The notes under the pieces were generated by a model. That model searched no databases, was not told the origin of the DNA, and saw only the letters and a list, made by a program, of their open reading frames with translations. The translations under genes and the position numbers were made by a program. Below, in pieces: positions 53,649 to 63,555 of a stretch of DNA of 64,000 nucleotides (positions are counted from its first letter, which is position 1; each line of letters starts with the position of its first letter). This stretch comes from Moniliophthora roreri (lineage: Eukaryota; Basidiomycota; Agaricomycetes; Agaricales; Marasmiaceae): positions 310,001-374,000 of the forward strand of contig LATX02000144.1 of the NCBI GenBank assembly GCA_001466705.2, read 5' to 3'.

Positions 53649-56103
53649 ATGTTCAATGGGTCAAAAGGCATCGCCATCCACGGAGGTGCTCATAGCACTG
53701 TCGGAAGGGACCAGAACGTTAATGCGTATGAAGTACACGGGAATATGACCAATGTTTATCACAATGAGGGCATATCCAAGGATCTTGACGACCCAAGTGA
53801 GTTCTCAGTCACACACCACGCGATAACACTCATAACGACGATTATTTCAAAGTTTCAGAAGCAGCTCTTAAAGTACTTGCACAGAAAGCTGCACCGAATG
53901 CATGCTACGATTCCGAACAACGTTTTCCTCCACCCAACTGCCACCCTGGAACCCGTGCTAGCATTCTCGGGAAGATGTCCGACTGGATCGAGGATAATTC
54001 CAAGCCCACCAGAGTTTTCTGGCTTCACGGCTCAGCAGGTGTTGGAAAGTCGGCGATAGCACAGAGCCTGGCAGAGAAGTACGCTGGCGAGAGGCTTGCT
54101 GCAACCTTCTTCTTTTCGCGGAATGACGAAACCCGAGACAGACTAGCCTCGTTCGTGGCTAGCATTGCCTACCAATTCTGCAAGTCAGGCTCACCTCTGA
54201 GACCTGTACTGGGTCCGTTCATCGTCGAGACAATCCATTCCGACCCTAACCTCTTCCACACATCCTGTGAGAGTCAATTCCAGGCACTCATAGTCGAACC
54301 CTGTTCCAAGCTCGAACTGGAGGAATGGGGAAACTTCCCGAACACAATCATTATCGACGGTCTGGATGAATGTATTGACCATCCATCCCAGGACAGGCTA
54401 TTGGCGATCATTCGAAAAGTCACCGCGCCTCCATTTCGGTTACCCTGGCTCTTCCTCATCTTCAGTCGCCCCGAGGTGCAGATTCGCTATGCCTTTGATC
54501 ACGAGGACTTCGGCGCGGTTCTGGTTCCTCTAGCAATCCAACCTTCGGATGAGGCATCCCAAGATATTCGAGAATATTTGGTTGACCAATTCAACGAACT
54601 CCGAAGGAAGTATCGCAGTATCTTACATCACGAAGGCTTATCTTGGCCTAGCGACGAAGCTATTGATCAGCTCGTCAAGAGAGCTGACGGGCAGTTCATT
54701 TTCGTCATCACAGTGATCAAGTACATCGATACTCATGATGAGAATCCCCAGGATCGTTTGAACGTCATTCTTCGTATCTATGTCGACCCCGACTCGGAGT
54801 CCCCTTACTCAGATCTGGATTTACTGTATCATCAGATACTGTCAACCTGCAAGGATTGGGAGAAAGCCCAGCCCATCCTGCGTTTATTGGTCACGCCTCA
54901 CGCGTTCGCACCAGGACTATCGAGTGTCAGCAATATTTCTTGGCGCTCTCCCGAGATGGTTGCACTTCTACTCAATCTTCAAATGGGTCAAGTTCGGACA
55001 ATTCTGTCCCGACTACACTCAGTGCTACAGATACCAGAGGATAACTACCATGATATACATATTGCACACGGCTCATTCACTGAATTCCTATCCGATCCTA
55101 ACCGCTCTCGAGGGTATCATACTCCGCAAGTACCCAGGTTGGAATACTGTGACTGCGTTGCTGTACTACTCCTACGCACAATCTCAACTTCGAAACCACG
55201 TTACTTCCCCTTCCCTCCGCAATCCAATTTCATGGCAGCCTTTTCGTCATGGAAAGCCTTACTCCAGAATGACAAGGTTGAACTGATGAAGTATTCATCC
55301 GATCATTGGTATGAGTACTGCAAGGCAGTCAAGTCTCCCAGTGCTGATCTCTTTGCTGCACTGAGTGAGCTTGATCCTTATTTGGCGCTAGCGGTGTCCA
55401 TGTTCTACCGACCCTTGCCATACCTACCCGAATGGGAAAGTGTTCTCTATTGGATAAAGGCTTGTATCTCTGAAGTATCTCTTTACCCCGACAGCGTCTG
55501 ATAAAACGTTTTCCAACAGTCCTTCAGAGAACGTACTCAACACTTTGTCAGAATATGTGAGCCTATTTTTTGTAGCTTTTGCATTGCCTTCCCTCCGATG
55601 ATCCCACAGCTCAACGCACTCTGGTGGTCCTTTCAGTTGGAGCAGATGTTTTTTGGGGGTTTCGACCTGAGTGATTTTCGGGGGACGTTGCTGGAGACAC
55701 TCTACTCCATAAAAGGGAGACCTGATACATCAATGAGAGGCCATGCTTTTTTGATCCTGGCAGCTGATATGGATACAATGGTTCCGGAGGACTGGATCAC
55801 TGTGCATGTCGCCAAAAGTAAGGGAGCATTATTTGCGAGAGTATCTAATGTGCTCTATGCCTACGACGATGGCCCGGAAGTGCTACTTGAAGATATCCGG
55901 GATGGGACCCGCAACACTGTCATGCAGAACTGGATCAACGTACGTCCCATTTCCTTGTGCATTGCATTAGAAAACTGAATCTCCTGCAGGAAGATGACTT
56001 GGTTCATCTCAAGTCACTTTTAAAGGAACGTGCCAAGATATTCGGAATTCCTCTCCGGCCTCGCACTATCGAGACAAGAGGCACCAAGAGAAAGCGAAAG
56101 TAA
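53649..56103 (+). CDS. NLR-F: NACHT NLR, intact frame with a GC splice donor
   Basis: Exons 53649-53796, 53859-55459, 55520-55939 and 55990-56103 give 760 residues. Exon 1 is longer than in A-D: M-F-N-G-S, I-H-G-G, V-G-R-D-Q-N, then E-V-H-G-N-M-T-N-V-Y-H-N. Exon 2 has Walker A G-S-A-G-V-G-K-S, Walker B I-I-I-D-G-L-D-E-C, F-L-I-F-S-R-P-E-V-Q-I-R and the H-S-V-L-Q-I-P-E-D helical region. Exons 3-4 carry C-I-A-F-P-P, L-W-W-S-F-Q-L-E-Q, V-P-E-D-W-I-T-V-H-V and a basic end, K-R-K-R-K. The second intron begins GC (55460) where all sisters have GT; if it is not spliced, translation ends at 55501 and the C-terminal module is lost. Otherwise predicted functional. Confidence 0.87.
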
Positions 56104-56970
56104 ATCTTTACAGGGAGTTACCATTATGCCAAACCGAGGTACCGATTGAACCCATGGTACCCACGGCCCACTTCCCTGTTAATTTCATGAATGGAATGTT
56201 GGAACTCGGAGGACAGAGGATGTGTGCATATGGGTTGTGAACAGTGGTGATGTAGAGCCGGGACGAGCTGAGAAGCGATGTACTGGTATACAATAAGCCA
56301 CTAGAGTCATAGCCACTTCAAAATCTACTGAGCAGGGCAGGCGCCAACCCAGCATACAGTATCGAGTCCATTTCGGAAAACTTGTTGTGACTATACGTAG
56401 GCCATAATACCACTCTTTTTACATTCATTGAATTCTTGAACCCGAACTGAGTCGTTTGGCCTGTGTTCATAATCATCGTGAAAGGAAGAAGTGCTAAGTT
56501 GGCATTGAACAATGAACGACCGCTGTAATTTGACCCTGCCTGGCGAATTCTCTTCACACACGAGAGAAAAAGCCTGTTGTAAACTAAGGAAAGAACCGTC
56601 AGAAGCATGATATGCTCTGCGCCTTGCATCCCGTAAGGCGACTGAAGCATTCAAACCAAGCTGAGGGGTAGCACCAGGTATTGCCTTGAGCAATCAAACA
56701 CCTTCGAACGCGTTCACAGCAGTCGCTTTGGTACATATCAGGATGTGGGAGGAAGGTAAGTGGAACACGGCGCACGGGCATCAAGCAACATGGACATGGA
56801 GGTGAATACAAGCGGTATCGGACCTGAGCTTAGTCGTCGACAGTCGTCCTGGTCGTCTTCAATGGTATGGGCCCCAGGTTCGATCAAAGTCCTCAGTAAC
56901 TCGTAGGTGGGAATAACACGGAAGGATTTCGTGAGACCAGTTGCGAAGAGTCAAAGCGAGCCTCGTGCGT
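56104..56970. other. No supported gene; start of the block duplicated at 61540
   Basis: No coding feature in 56104-56830. From about 56840 the sequence parallels 61540-61790 (AGCGAGCCTCGTGCGTTTAA shared), the 3' flank of the CBS gene. Confidence 0.45.
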
Positions 56971-57960
56971 TTAATGTAGAGTGATGAATGGATAGGATGT
57001 CGACGATATGGGTACACGATAGAATCTATGGTATATCAAGAAAACTTGCTGCGTCGATCGTCCTCTCTTTTTCACGAAAACTTTGAGATCCTGGAATATT
57101 GTGACTGCGAGTACGAATGTGTGTTCTGCGTCCGGCTCCGTGTGTTCCCTTTCGTGACTGGTCCGAAATGAAGTGGGAAAGGGATGCATCCAAAGCGAAA
57201 ACATTCCTCAAGGAGACCTCCAACTCGGTAAGCGGCGTGAGTGTATGATAAGAGTATATGGGTGTTTGCTCAAACGTTTGAATTTCGCCATGTGTCTTGA
57301 GACTGGTATCAGGATTAGCTACATATCGTTAGCACTGCTGAAGGGAACAAAAGAGAGAGAGAGAACGTACAAAATCAGAATCTCCGGCCTCCTGCATCTA
57401 CCTCAGCTTAACCACTCGAAGGCACCCCCGAAATCCAGTCTTATGGGCGAGCATTCTGTGTCATGTTGAGTAATTGGGTTTGGGTTAGGCAGAACGAGAA
57501 GACATACAGGATATAAGAAAGGTTGTATTCATAAGCCACCTCGATAACACGGTTCTTGTTGAAGGAGGGCAAAGGCAAGAGGTAATTAAGTAAAGTGACT
57601 TCATACTGAAATGGAAGATGATGATAGTTGATAGTGTCGTGGTCCCATCTGGGAAGCTGCAGAATCCTGTAGACCATGTAGAAGTCAATAGTCTACTTCG
57701 GTTATTCAATCGAGGGTTAGAGGTCCTGTATGTCAATATCTGATGATTTTAACGGTATGCAGAAGTCGCACCTCGGTACAGTTCCGGCGGAACTGGTATA
57801 GCCTTGATACAAGGCTTCATTATCGACGCTCGAGGTATTCACTGATAATAATGGGCTGGCACTGGAACTGGAGTACTGGTGCTCAGAGCTTGAGGATGCG
57901 GCAGCAGCGACATCGACACGCTTTGCTGTAGTCACCGTGTGGGTGTTGGGGATAGACGAG
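56971..57960 (-). pseudogene. CBS-domain gene pseudogene, start codon lost
   Basis: Aligns exon by exon with the intact gene at 61791-62523. The start codon has become GTG (V-T-T-A-K-R-V-D where the intact copy has M-A-T-A-K-P-V-D). The middle exon is corrupted (M-L-A-H-K-T-G-F-R-G then a stop, against V-L-A-S-K-N-R-K-P-L-G). The last exon keeps F-V-L-A-V-T-I-F-Q-D-L-K-V-F-V-K-K-R-G, but its stop TGA has become CGA. Several frame changes lie between. It follows NLR-F as the intact copy follows NLR-G. Confidence 0.8.
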
Positions 57961-57984
57961 AGAAAAACAGTTGGCCTGAATAGT

Positions 57985-58120
57985 ATCTGAAGGTCGCACC
58001 TCAATAACAGCACTAAATATTTACGCGTGCTTCAAGATATAACCACCCCGGTACCGATATTAACAGGTTTGCCATGACCGCGATGGTTTGCTGTGGCCAC
58101 TGTTGCGGGGTATCGGGCGA
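57985..58120 (-). pseudogene. Another scrap of CBS-gene 5' sequence
   Basis: Resembles 62400-62525: GTCGCACCTCAATAACAGCAC, GATATTAACAGGTTT and GGTTTGCTGTGGCCA are shared in order, with a small internal duplication. Too short to encode anything. Confidence 0.45.
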
Positions 58121-58646
58121 GAAAGTCGTTGGGAAAAAAAGCGCCCGCGTTGGAACCCGCACCCATCAGATTCACTGATCATCAGTACACCTGCATCAAG
58201 CTGAAAGTGCCACATTCGTTTCCTAGGCCTCAGGACTCGAAAGGTTGTTCAAGTTAACGGAGCTTGGAGAGTCAAACTCAGTATCAGAATCGTAACTCAA
58301 AGCTACGCAAGCGACGTTCCACCTACTTGATTTCACCCAGTCATGGCTGACTCTAGTGTGTACTCCAGCACAACAATCCAAGAGTGGATGCTTTGTAGCG
58401 GGTTCTCTTTTATCAAGGCTAAAGGACCTGCATCAGGATTTGACTCGGAGAGCTCGGGTCGTGTCAACAGGTACCCATTCTCAAGCGGTGTAATTGATAC
58501 TCAAAGAATAGTTTTTTTTTCCGAAAGCGGCTTAACAACAGTAATGACGGGACGTGATTCATCAACCCATACGTATCATTACCAGTGACAAGCCACCAAC
58601 ACGCAGTTCTTCTTGCGTCATACCTTCGCTCGAGGTACTTCCCTAC
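58121..58646. other. No supported gene
   Basis: Leader region of NLR-G. A plus-strand ORF (58343-58588, starting MADSSVYSS) has no recognised motif and is probably chance. Confidence 0.4.
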
Positions 58647-61138
58647 ATGTTCAATGGTTCAACAAACACTACCATCCATGGAGGGGATTTCTATAACGCG
58701 GGGGATCAGAATAGTTATGAGGTGCACGGGAATATGACTAACATTTATCATAATGGGAGCATACACGACGATTGAGGTGAGTTCTTGGACTCTCGACACA
58801 GGTCGATTATTGATGTTGATAACCACAACCACTCTGAAGTTTTGCAAGAGCCTTTCAAACTGTTTGCACTGAATGCCGCTCCCAATGCATGTTACGATTC
58901 CGAACAGCGTTTTCCTCCACCTAACTGCCATCCCGGCACTCGTACACAGATTCTTGAGGAGCTGAGCCAGTGGATTGAAGACGACCAAAAGACGACGAGA
59001 GTCTTCTGGGTTCATGGCTCAGTGGGAGTCGGCAAGTCGGCGATAGCACAGAACCTGGCAGAAAAGTACGTAGGCAAGAGGATTGCCGCGGCCTTTTTCT
59101 TTTCACGGAACGACTCCAGCCGGGACAAGCTGGAACCTTTTGTGGCTAGCATTGCCTACCAATTTATCACGCCAGGCTCACGTCTAGGATCTGTGTTGGG
59201 CCCAACGATCATCGAGACGATCAGTTCTGATCTCAACCTCTTCCACGCATCCTTCGAGAGTCAGTTTCAGAGACTGATAATCCGGCCATGTTCCAAGGTC
59301 AAGGTAACGAATCTGGACGATCTTCCAAATACAATCATCATCGACGGTCTAGATGAATATCTTGATCATTCTTCCCAGGAGAGACTACTGAGGATCATCG
59401 AGGTCACCGCCGCTCTCCACATTCCCGAATTTCCTGTGCCTTGGATATTTCTTATCTTCAGTCGTCCAGAACCTCATACTCGCGATGCCTTTGGCGACTT
59501 CGGCACGATTCTGAAGTGTTTAGATGTTAATTCATCGGACGAGGCACACCGGGATATCCACAAATATTTTGTCGACCAGTTTACTGTTCTTCGAAGGAAG
59601 CACCACCGCACCTTGCGATACGAAGGTACATCATGGCCCAGCGCAGACGCCATTTGCCAGCCCGCCAAGAGAGCCGACAAGCAATTCATTTTCGCCAGTA
59701 CAGTGACCAAGTACATTGACACTCGTGGTGAGCGACCCCAGGATCGGTTGGACACCGTCCTTCGTATCTACGTCGACCGCGGAGCGGACTCCCCTTACTC
59801 GGATTCGGACTTATTGTATCGTCAGATACTGTCAACATGCCATAAATGGGAGAGCGTCCAGCCCATCCTGCGTTTATTGGTCACTCCTCACGGAAGACCA
59901 TGGACCATGCTGGGATATAACTTTAATTACTCAGACGAGAGTATCCACTGGCGCTCTTCCGAGACAATTGCGCTGTTTCTTAATCTCAAGATGGGTGTAG
60001 TCGAGGCAATCTTGTCTAGTCTACACTCAGTATTACAGATGCCACGGGACGACGACTTTGACAGTGACATATATATCACGCACGCCTCATTCACCGAGTT
60101 CCTCTCCGATCCCAACCGCTCTGGAGAGTATTATACTCCAGAGATGCCAGAGTCAGAATACTTTGACTTTATAGCCACATGACTCGTGTGTATAATACTG
60201 TCAACCTTAAAGTTGTCAACAGATTACCCCTTGTACTACTTGCAATCTGACTTCGCAGAGGCCTTTTCGCGGTGGAAAGACAGACTCCAGAGTAGCTGGA
60301 GTCAACTAATGGCGCATTCATGCAATTACTGGACGTACTACGCTGTGAAAGTCAAGTTTTCGAGCACCGAACTATTCGAGGCGTTGAGCGCTTTCGATCC
60401 ATATCCCTTCACAGTAGCAAGTATGTTCAAGTGCCACAAGCTAGACTTATTTTGCTGGTTTGACGCCACCATGTGGGCAAAGGTCTGTATTTTGGACACA
60501 TCTGTTTATTTTGACAGTGTCTAATCGAATGCGTGCCAACAGACCAATTCTCAATATCTTGCTGAGATATGGAGGTCTTTTCTCCGGGGTTTTTGTGTGG
60601 CTTTTCCGCCGGTAATCTCGCACCACCACGGGCTTTGGTGGACCATTGACTGGGAACATGTTCTCACAGATAATGTACTTATGAACTCTTTTCAAGTCAC
60701 ATTACTGCGGAAAGTCTATACTATTGAAGAGGCAGCTACGTTATCCAGTCCGAAAGGCCATGCTGTCTTGGTACTACCAGCTGACAGTCGCCTGACACTT
60801 CCAGGGTGGACCGTTACACAAGTCACAAGAAACAGCAGCGAGGTATTCACGAGGGTATCTAATGCACTTCAGCCCTACGGAGAGGATGGTCTGAAAATAT
60901 TGGCTAATGATATTCTGGATGATACCTGTAAAGCGGTCTTGCATGGTCTGGTCAAGGTACATCTAATTTCCTTTCGACTTGCATCAGAAGACTGATATCT
61001 TCACAGGAAGCAGATTTGAAGTATCTCAAGTTGCTTCTGAAGGAACGCGCAAAGATATTTGGAGTTCCTTTCCAGCCTCGCACCATCGAAGTAAGAGGGA
61101 CGAAGAAAAAGCGAGATCTACCAGGAGTCACTACATAG
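58647..61138 (+). pseudogene. NLR-G: NACHT NLR with two premature stops
   Basis: Same four-exon layout as NLR-F. Exon 1 reads M-F-N-G-S, I-H-G-G, A-G-D-Q-N and E-V-H-G-N-M-T-N-I-Y-H-N. It meets TGA (58773-58775) just before the first splice donor, where NLR-F has a sense codon. Exon 2 has Walker A G-S-V-G-V-G-K-S and a Walker B ending D-E-Y instead of D-E-C. A second TGA at 60180-60182 lies in the A-T-L-L-L helix. The rest (W-A-K end of exon 2, L-W-W-T-I-D-W-E module, E-A-D-L-K-Y-L-K last exon, K-K-K-R basic tail, stop at 61136-61138) is open and all splice sites are good. The few lesions suggest recent inactivation. Confidence 0.85.
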
Positions 61139-61790
61139 TCACCCTAACCTACGCTGCAACAGGAGATCTGACGCGTTGTGTCAATAAACTCGGGCTTGAG
61201 ACGGAATCTCACATCTCGATGTCTCGACTCTCGCTGCAGTCCGCTTTCAACACTATACCACCGGTGAACCGGCCACTTTCCATGCCTCAACTTCTATCAT
61301 ATCTCGAATCATTAGTACATTTCGAGGTTCGCAAATCGTCGAGGGTCGAAGTCACGGACGGCGTATTGTATATGAACGCTGGTGGAGTTGCGGAATCGAG
61401 ATGGGACGAAAGAGCAAGTTACAGGTGTAATCTATTTCACGGATATACCATAATAGGACCTCTTACGTCTCGTTCTAGCTCGAGTAGTTGAACGCGACGG
61501 TATATGGAATTCTTCGCCTGAATACAGTCGACAATGGATGATGGTTCCAACGTTAGGCAGTCTTCTTGGTCATCTCCACGAAATGGAGATGCCATAAACA
61601 CCAGGTCCGGTCAAAGCCCTCAGTAACCTGGGCGGGAACAACACGGAAGAGTTTCGTGGGACCGGTAGCGAAGAGTCCAAGCGAGCCTCGTGCGTTTAAT
61701 GTAGGATGTCATATAGATAGGATGTCGATGACATGGATACACAGTAGAATCTATGATACGTCAAGAAAACAGCCAAATCGTCCGGGTCGA
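61139..61790. other. Spacer; duplicated 3' flank of the CBS gene
   Basis: No gene supported. 61540-61790 is the counterpart of 56840-57050, so it belongs to the tandem duplicated unit. Confidence 0.5.
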
Positions 61791-62523
61791 TCATCCTCTC
61801 CTTGTCACGAAATTCTCGAGATCCTGGAGTGTTGCAACTGCGAGTACGAATTTCCGTTCTGAATCCGTCACTGTGTGTACTCTTTCATGAGCGAAACTCG
61901 AAGAAGTAAAGAAAAGAAAAGAAAGAGACGCACCCAAAGCGAAGATATTCTCCTTCAAGAAGACCTCCAACTCGTTAAGCGGCGTGAGTGGCGTGATGAG
62001 GGTATATGGGTGTTTGCTTGAGCGTTTAAATTTCGTCATGTGTGTCGAGACTGGTGTCGTCTGTTAGGATCAGGTATCGTTAGCGCTATCGAAGTTAAGA
62101 AAACGAAGAGCAGAACACACAGGATCAGCCTCTCCAGCTTCCCACATCTGCTTGAGATTGGCCACTTGAACGTAACCAAGAGGTTTACGGTTCTTGCTGG
62201 CGAGTACTCTGCATCATATTGAGTAATCAGGTTGGGATTAGGCAGGATGAGCAGGCATTACGGGATACAAGAAAAGTCGCGTTCATAAGCCAACTCGATG
62301 ACACGGGAGATGGGTTCTGATTGGGGAAGGGCAAAGGCAGGTGGGAGTTGAAGGTCCTATGTACGAACTTGGGTCAATATCTAAAGGCTGGAACAGATTA
62401 TAGAAGTCGCACCTCAACAACAGCACCTCGGTACTTGTCTGGAACTGGTGTAGGTGCCGGGATACTGGTACTTGAGGATGCAACCCCGGGGGCGATATCA
62501 ACGGGTTTTGCTGTGGCCATCAT
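61791..62523 (-). CDS. CBS-domain protein, intact
   Basis: Five short exons from ATG at 62523 (exon 1 to 62413) to TGA at 61791-61793 join to about 170 residues. The order is a low-complexity start (M-A-T-A-K-P-V-D), K-Y-R-G-A-V-V-E, then the first CBS repeat (I-S-R-V-I-E-L-A-Y-E-R-D-F-S-C-I-P-V-L with K-P-L-G-Y-V-Q-V), M-W-E-A-G-E-A-D-P, and the second repeat (P-Y-T-L-I-T-P-L-T-P-L-N-E-L-E-V-F-L, F-A-L-V-T-D, K-F-V-L-A-V-A-T-L-Q-D-L) ending F-V-T-R-R-G. CBS pairs bind adenine nucleotides and regulate partners. It is a stand-alone CBS protein, so it is likely a sensor subunit. A Met-Met start leaves 62520 possible. Confidence 0.85.
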
Positions 62524-62677
62524 GGTGAATGTCAAGGAGCAAGGTGAAGGAAGGGAGAGACTGATGGTCGTTGTGATACAAAGCGGATTCGGCGGCAGCG
62601 GGAATGGTCCGCGGTCCACAGCAAGTCCAGTCGTCCGCTGTAACTTATATATATAATTGATAGCACCTATACATATC

Positions 62678-62766
62678 TCCCTGGTAGTATATCGGTTAGT
62701 ACACGCGCCTGTCATCGAAGTGACAAGATGTCGCGCGAAAGCTGGGTTCGACTCCCAGCCAGGGAG
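62678..62766 (+). tRNA. tRNA-Asp (GTC) with a 17 nt intron
   Basis: The acceptor stem TCCCTGG pairs with CCAGGGA, discriminator G at 62766. The T arm is CTGGG-TTCGACT-CCCAG. Removing 62715-62731 leaves an anticodon arm CGCGC-CTGTCAC-GCGCG with anticodon GTC at 62711-62713. The intron lies after position 37, the canonical place for nuclear tRNA introns. Confidence 0.93.
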
Positions 62767-63067
62767 GTTGCAAGTCAGCGATAATCATTCCTTTTTCCCT
62801 CCGAGATTTCAATGCTTCGCCGAAGTCTACGAGTATGGCCTCTTTGTACATCACCTCTATTGTTTTATGGCTTTGGACTCGCTTGAAGTATAATAACTGC
62901 ACAGGGGATATATTTATATCGATATACAAAACAACACTAGATCGCATTGGGTGGAAAAGTACTTGAAGGTAAACCGGAAGTTAGAAAGGTAGAAATTTCA
63001 ACAACGTTCGTTCGTGTATCATAACACCATTTCAACAGGGCGCAACACTGGCATGGCTCTTGACCGC
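62767..63067. other. No gene recognised
   Basis: Spacer between the tRNA and the 3' end of the PMP3 gene. A T run (CCTTTTTCCC) about 20 bp downstream of the tRNA may serve as the Pol III terminator. Confidence 0.4.
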
Positions 63068-63555
63068 TCAACCCTGATGAGTAGCACCATAATACTGCGG
63101 CTGTTGACCGGGCACGGGCTGCTGCTGCGGGTAGGGTCTATACGTTCCGTTTCCGACATCTAGATGAACCGAACTCAGTCAGTGACCGTCTCTCCTTAGA
63201 GGAAAAAAAAAATAGAATAGAAAACGCACATTGATATCCGCCTACACCATACCTCTCCTCCGCTTGCATCTTCTTGTAAATGAGCCAAAAGGCGTGTAGA
63301 TGTCCAGGGATGTAACCCAAGCTAGTCATAGTAGTCTTGTCAGCACTCAGCTTTGCTAGGTGGAAGAAGAAGACGCACATCGTCAAACAAATGTTAATCA
63401 AGAGGTCACAACTGCATCCAGAGATGAATGCAGCTGCTGCTGGGGGGAAGATGATAGCGACCTGTTTAGATTGGCTGAGGAATTAGCTGGAAATCACTTT
63501 GGAAAGAGTAGCAAGTGCTGACGAGAATAAGGATAATGTCGGATGTCTTAACCAT
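63068..63555 (-). CDS. PMP3: Plasma membrane proteolipid 3 (PMP3/UPF0057)
   Basis: From ATG at 63555 (M-V-K-T-S-D-I-I-L-I) four exons join in frame: V-A-I-I-F-P-P-A-A-A-A-F-I-S-G-C-S-C-D, then L-L-I-N-I-C-L-T-I-L-G-Y-I-P-G-H-L-H-A-F-W-L-I-Y, then a Gln/Pro/Tyr-rich tail ending H-Q-G. The two hydrophobic segments and the C-D-L-L-I-N ... L-G-Y-I-P-G-H core are diagnostic. Pmp3 proteins are small plasma-membrane proteins that limit non-selective cation influx. The last-intron acceptor is set so that I-L-G-Y is restored. Confidence 0.9.

Noticed and set aside
58343..58588. 81-codon ORF before NLR-G as an alternative NLR start
   Set aside because: The M-F-N-G-S start at 58647 matches NLR-F exactly, and there is no splice link from this ORF.
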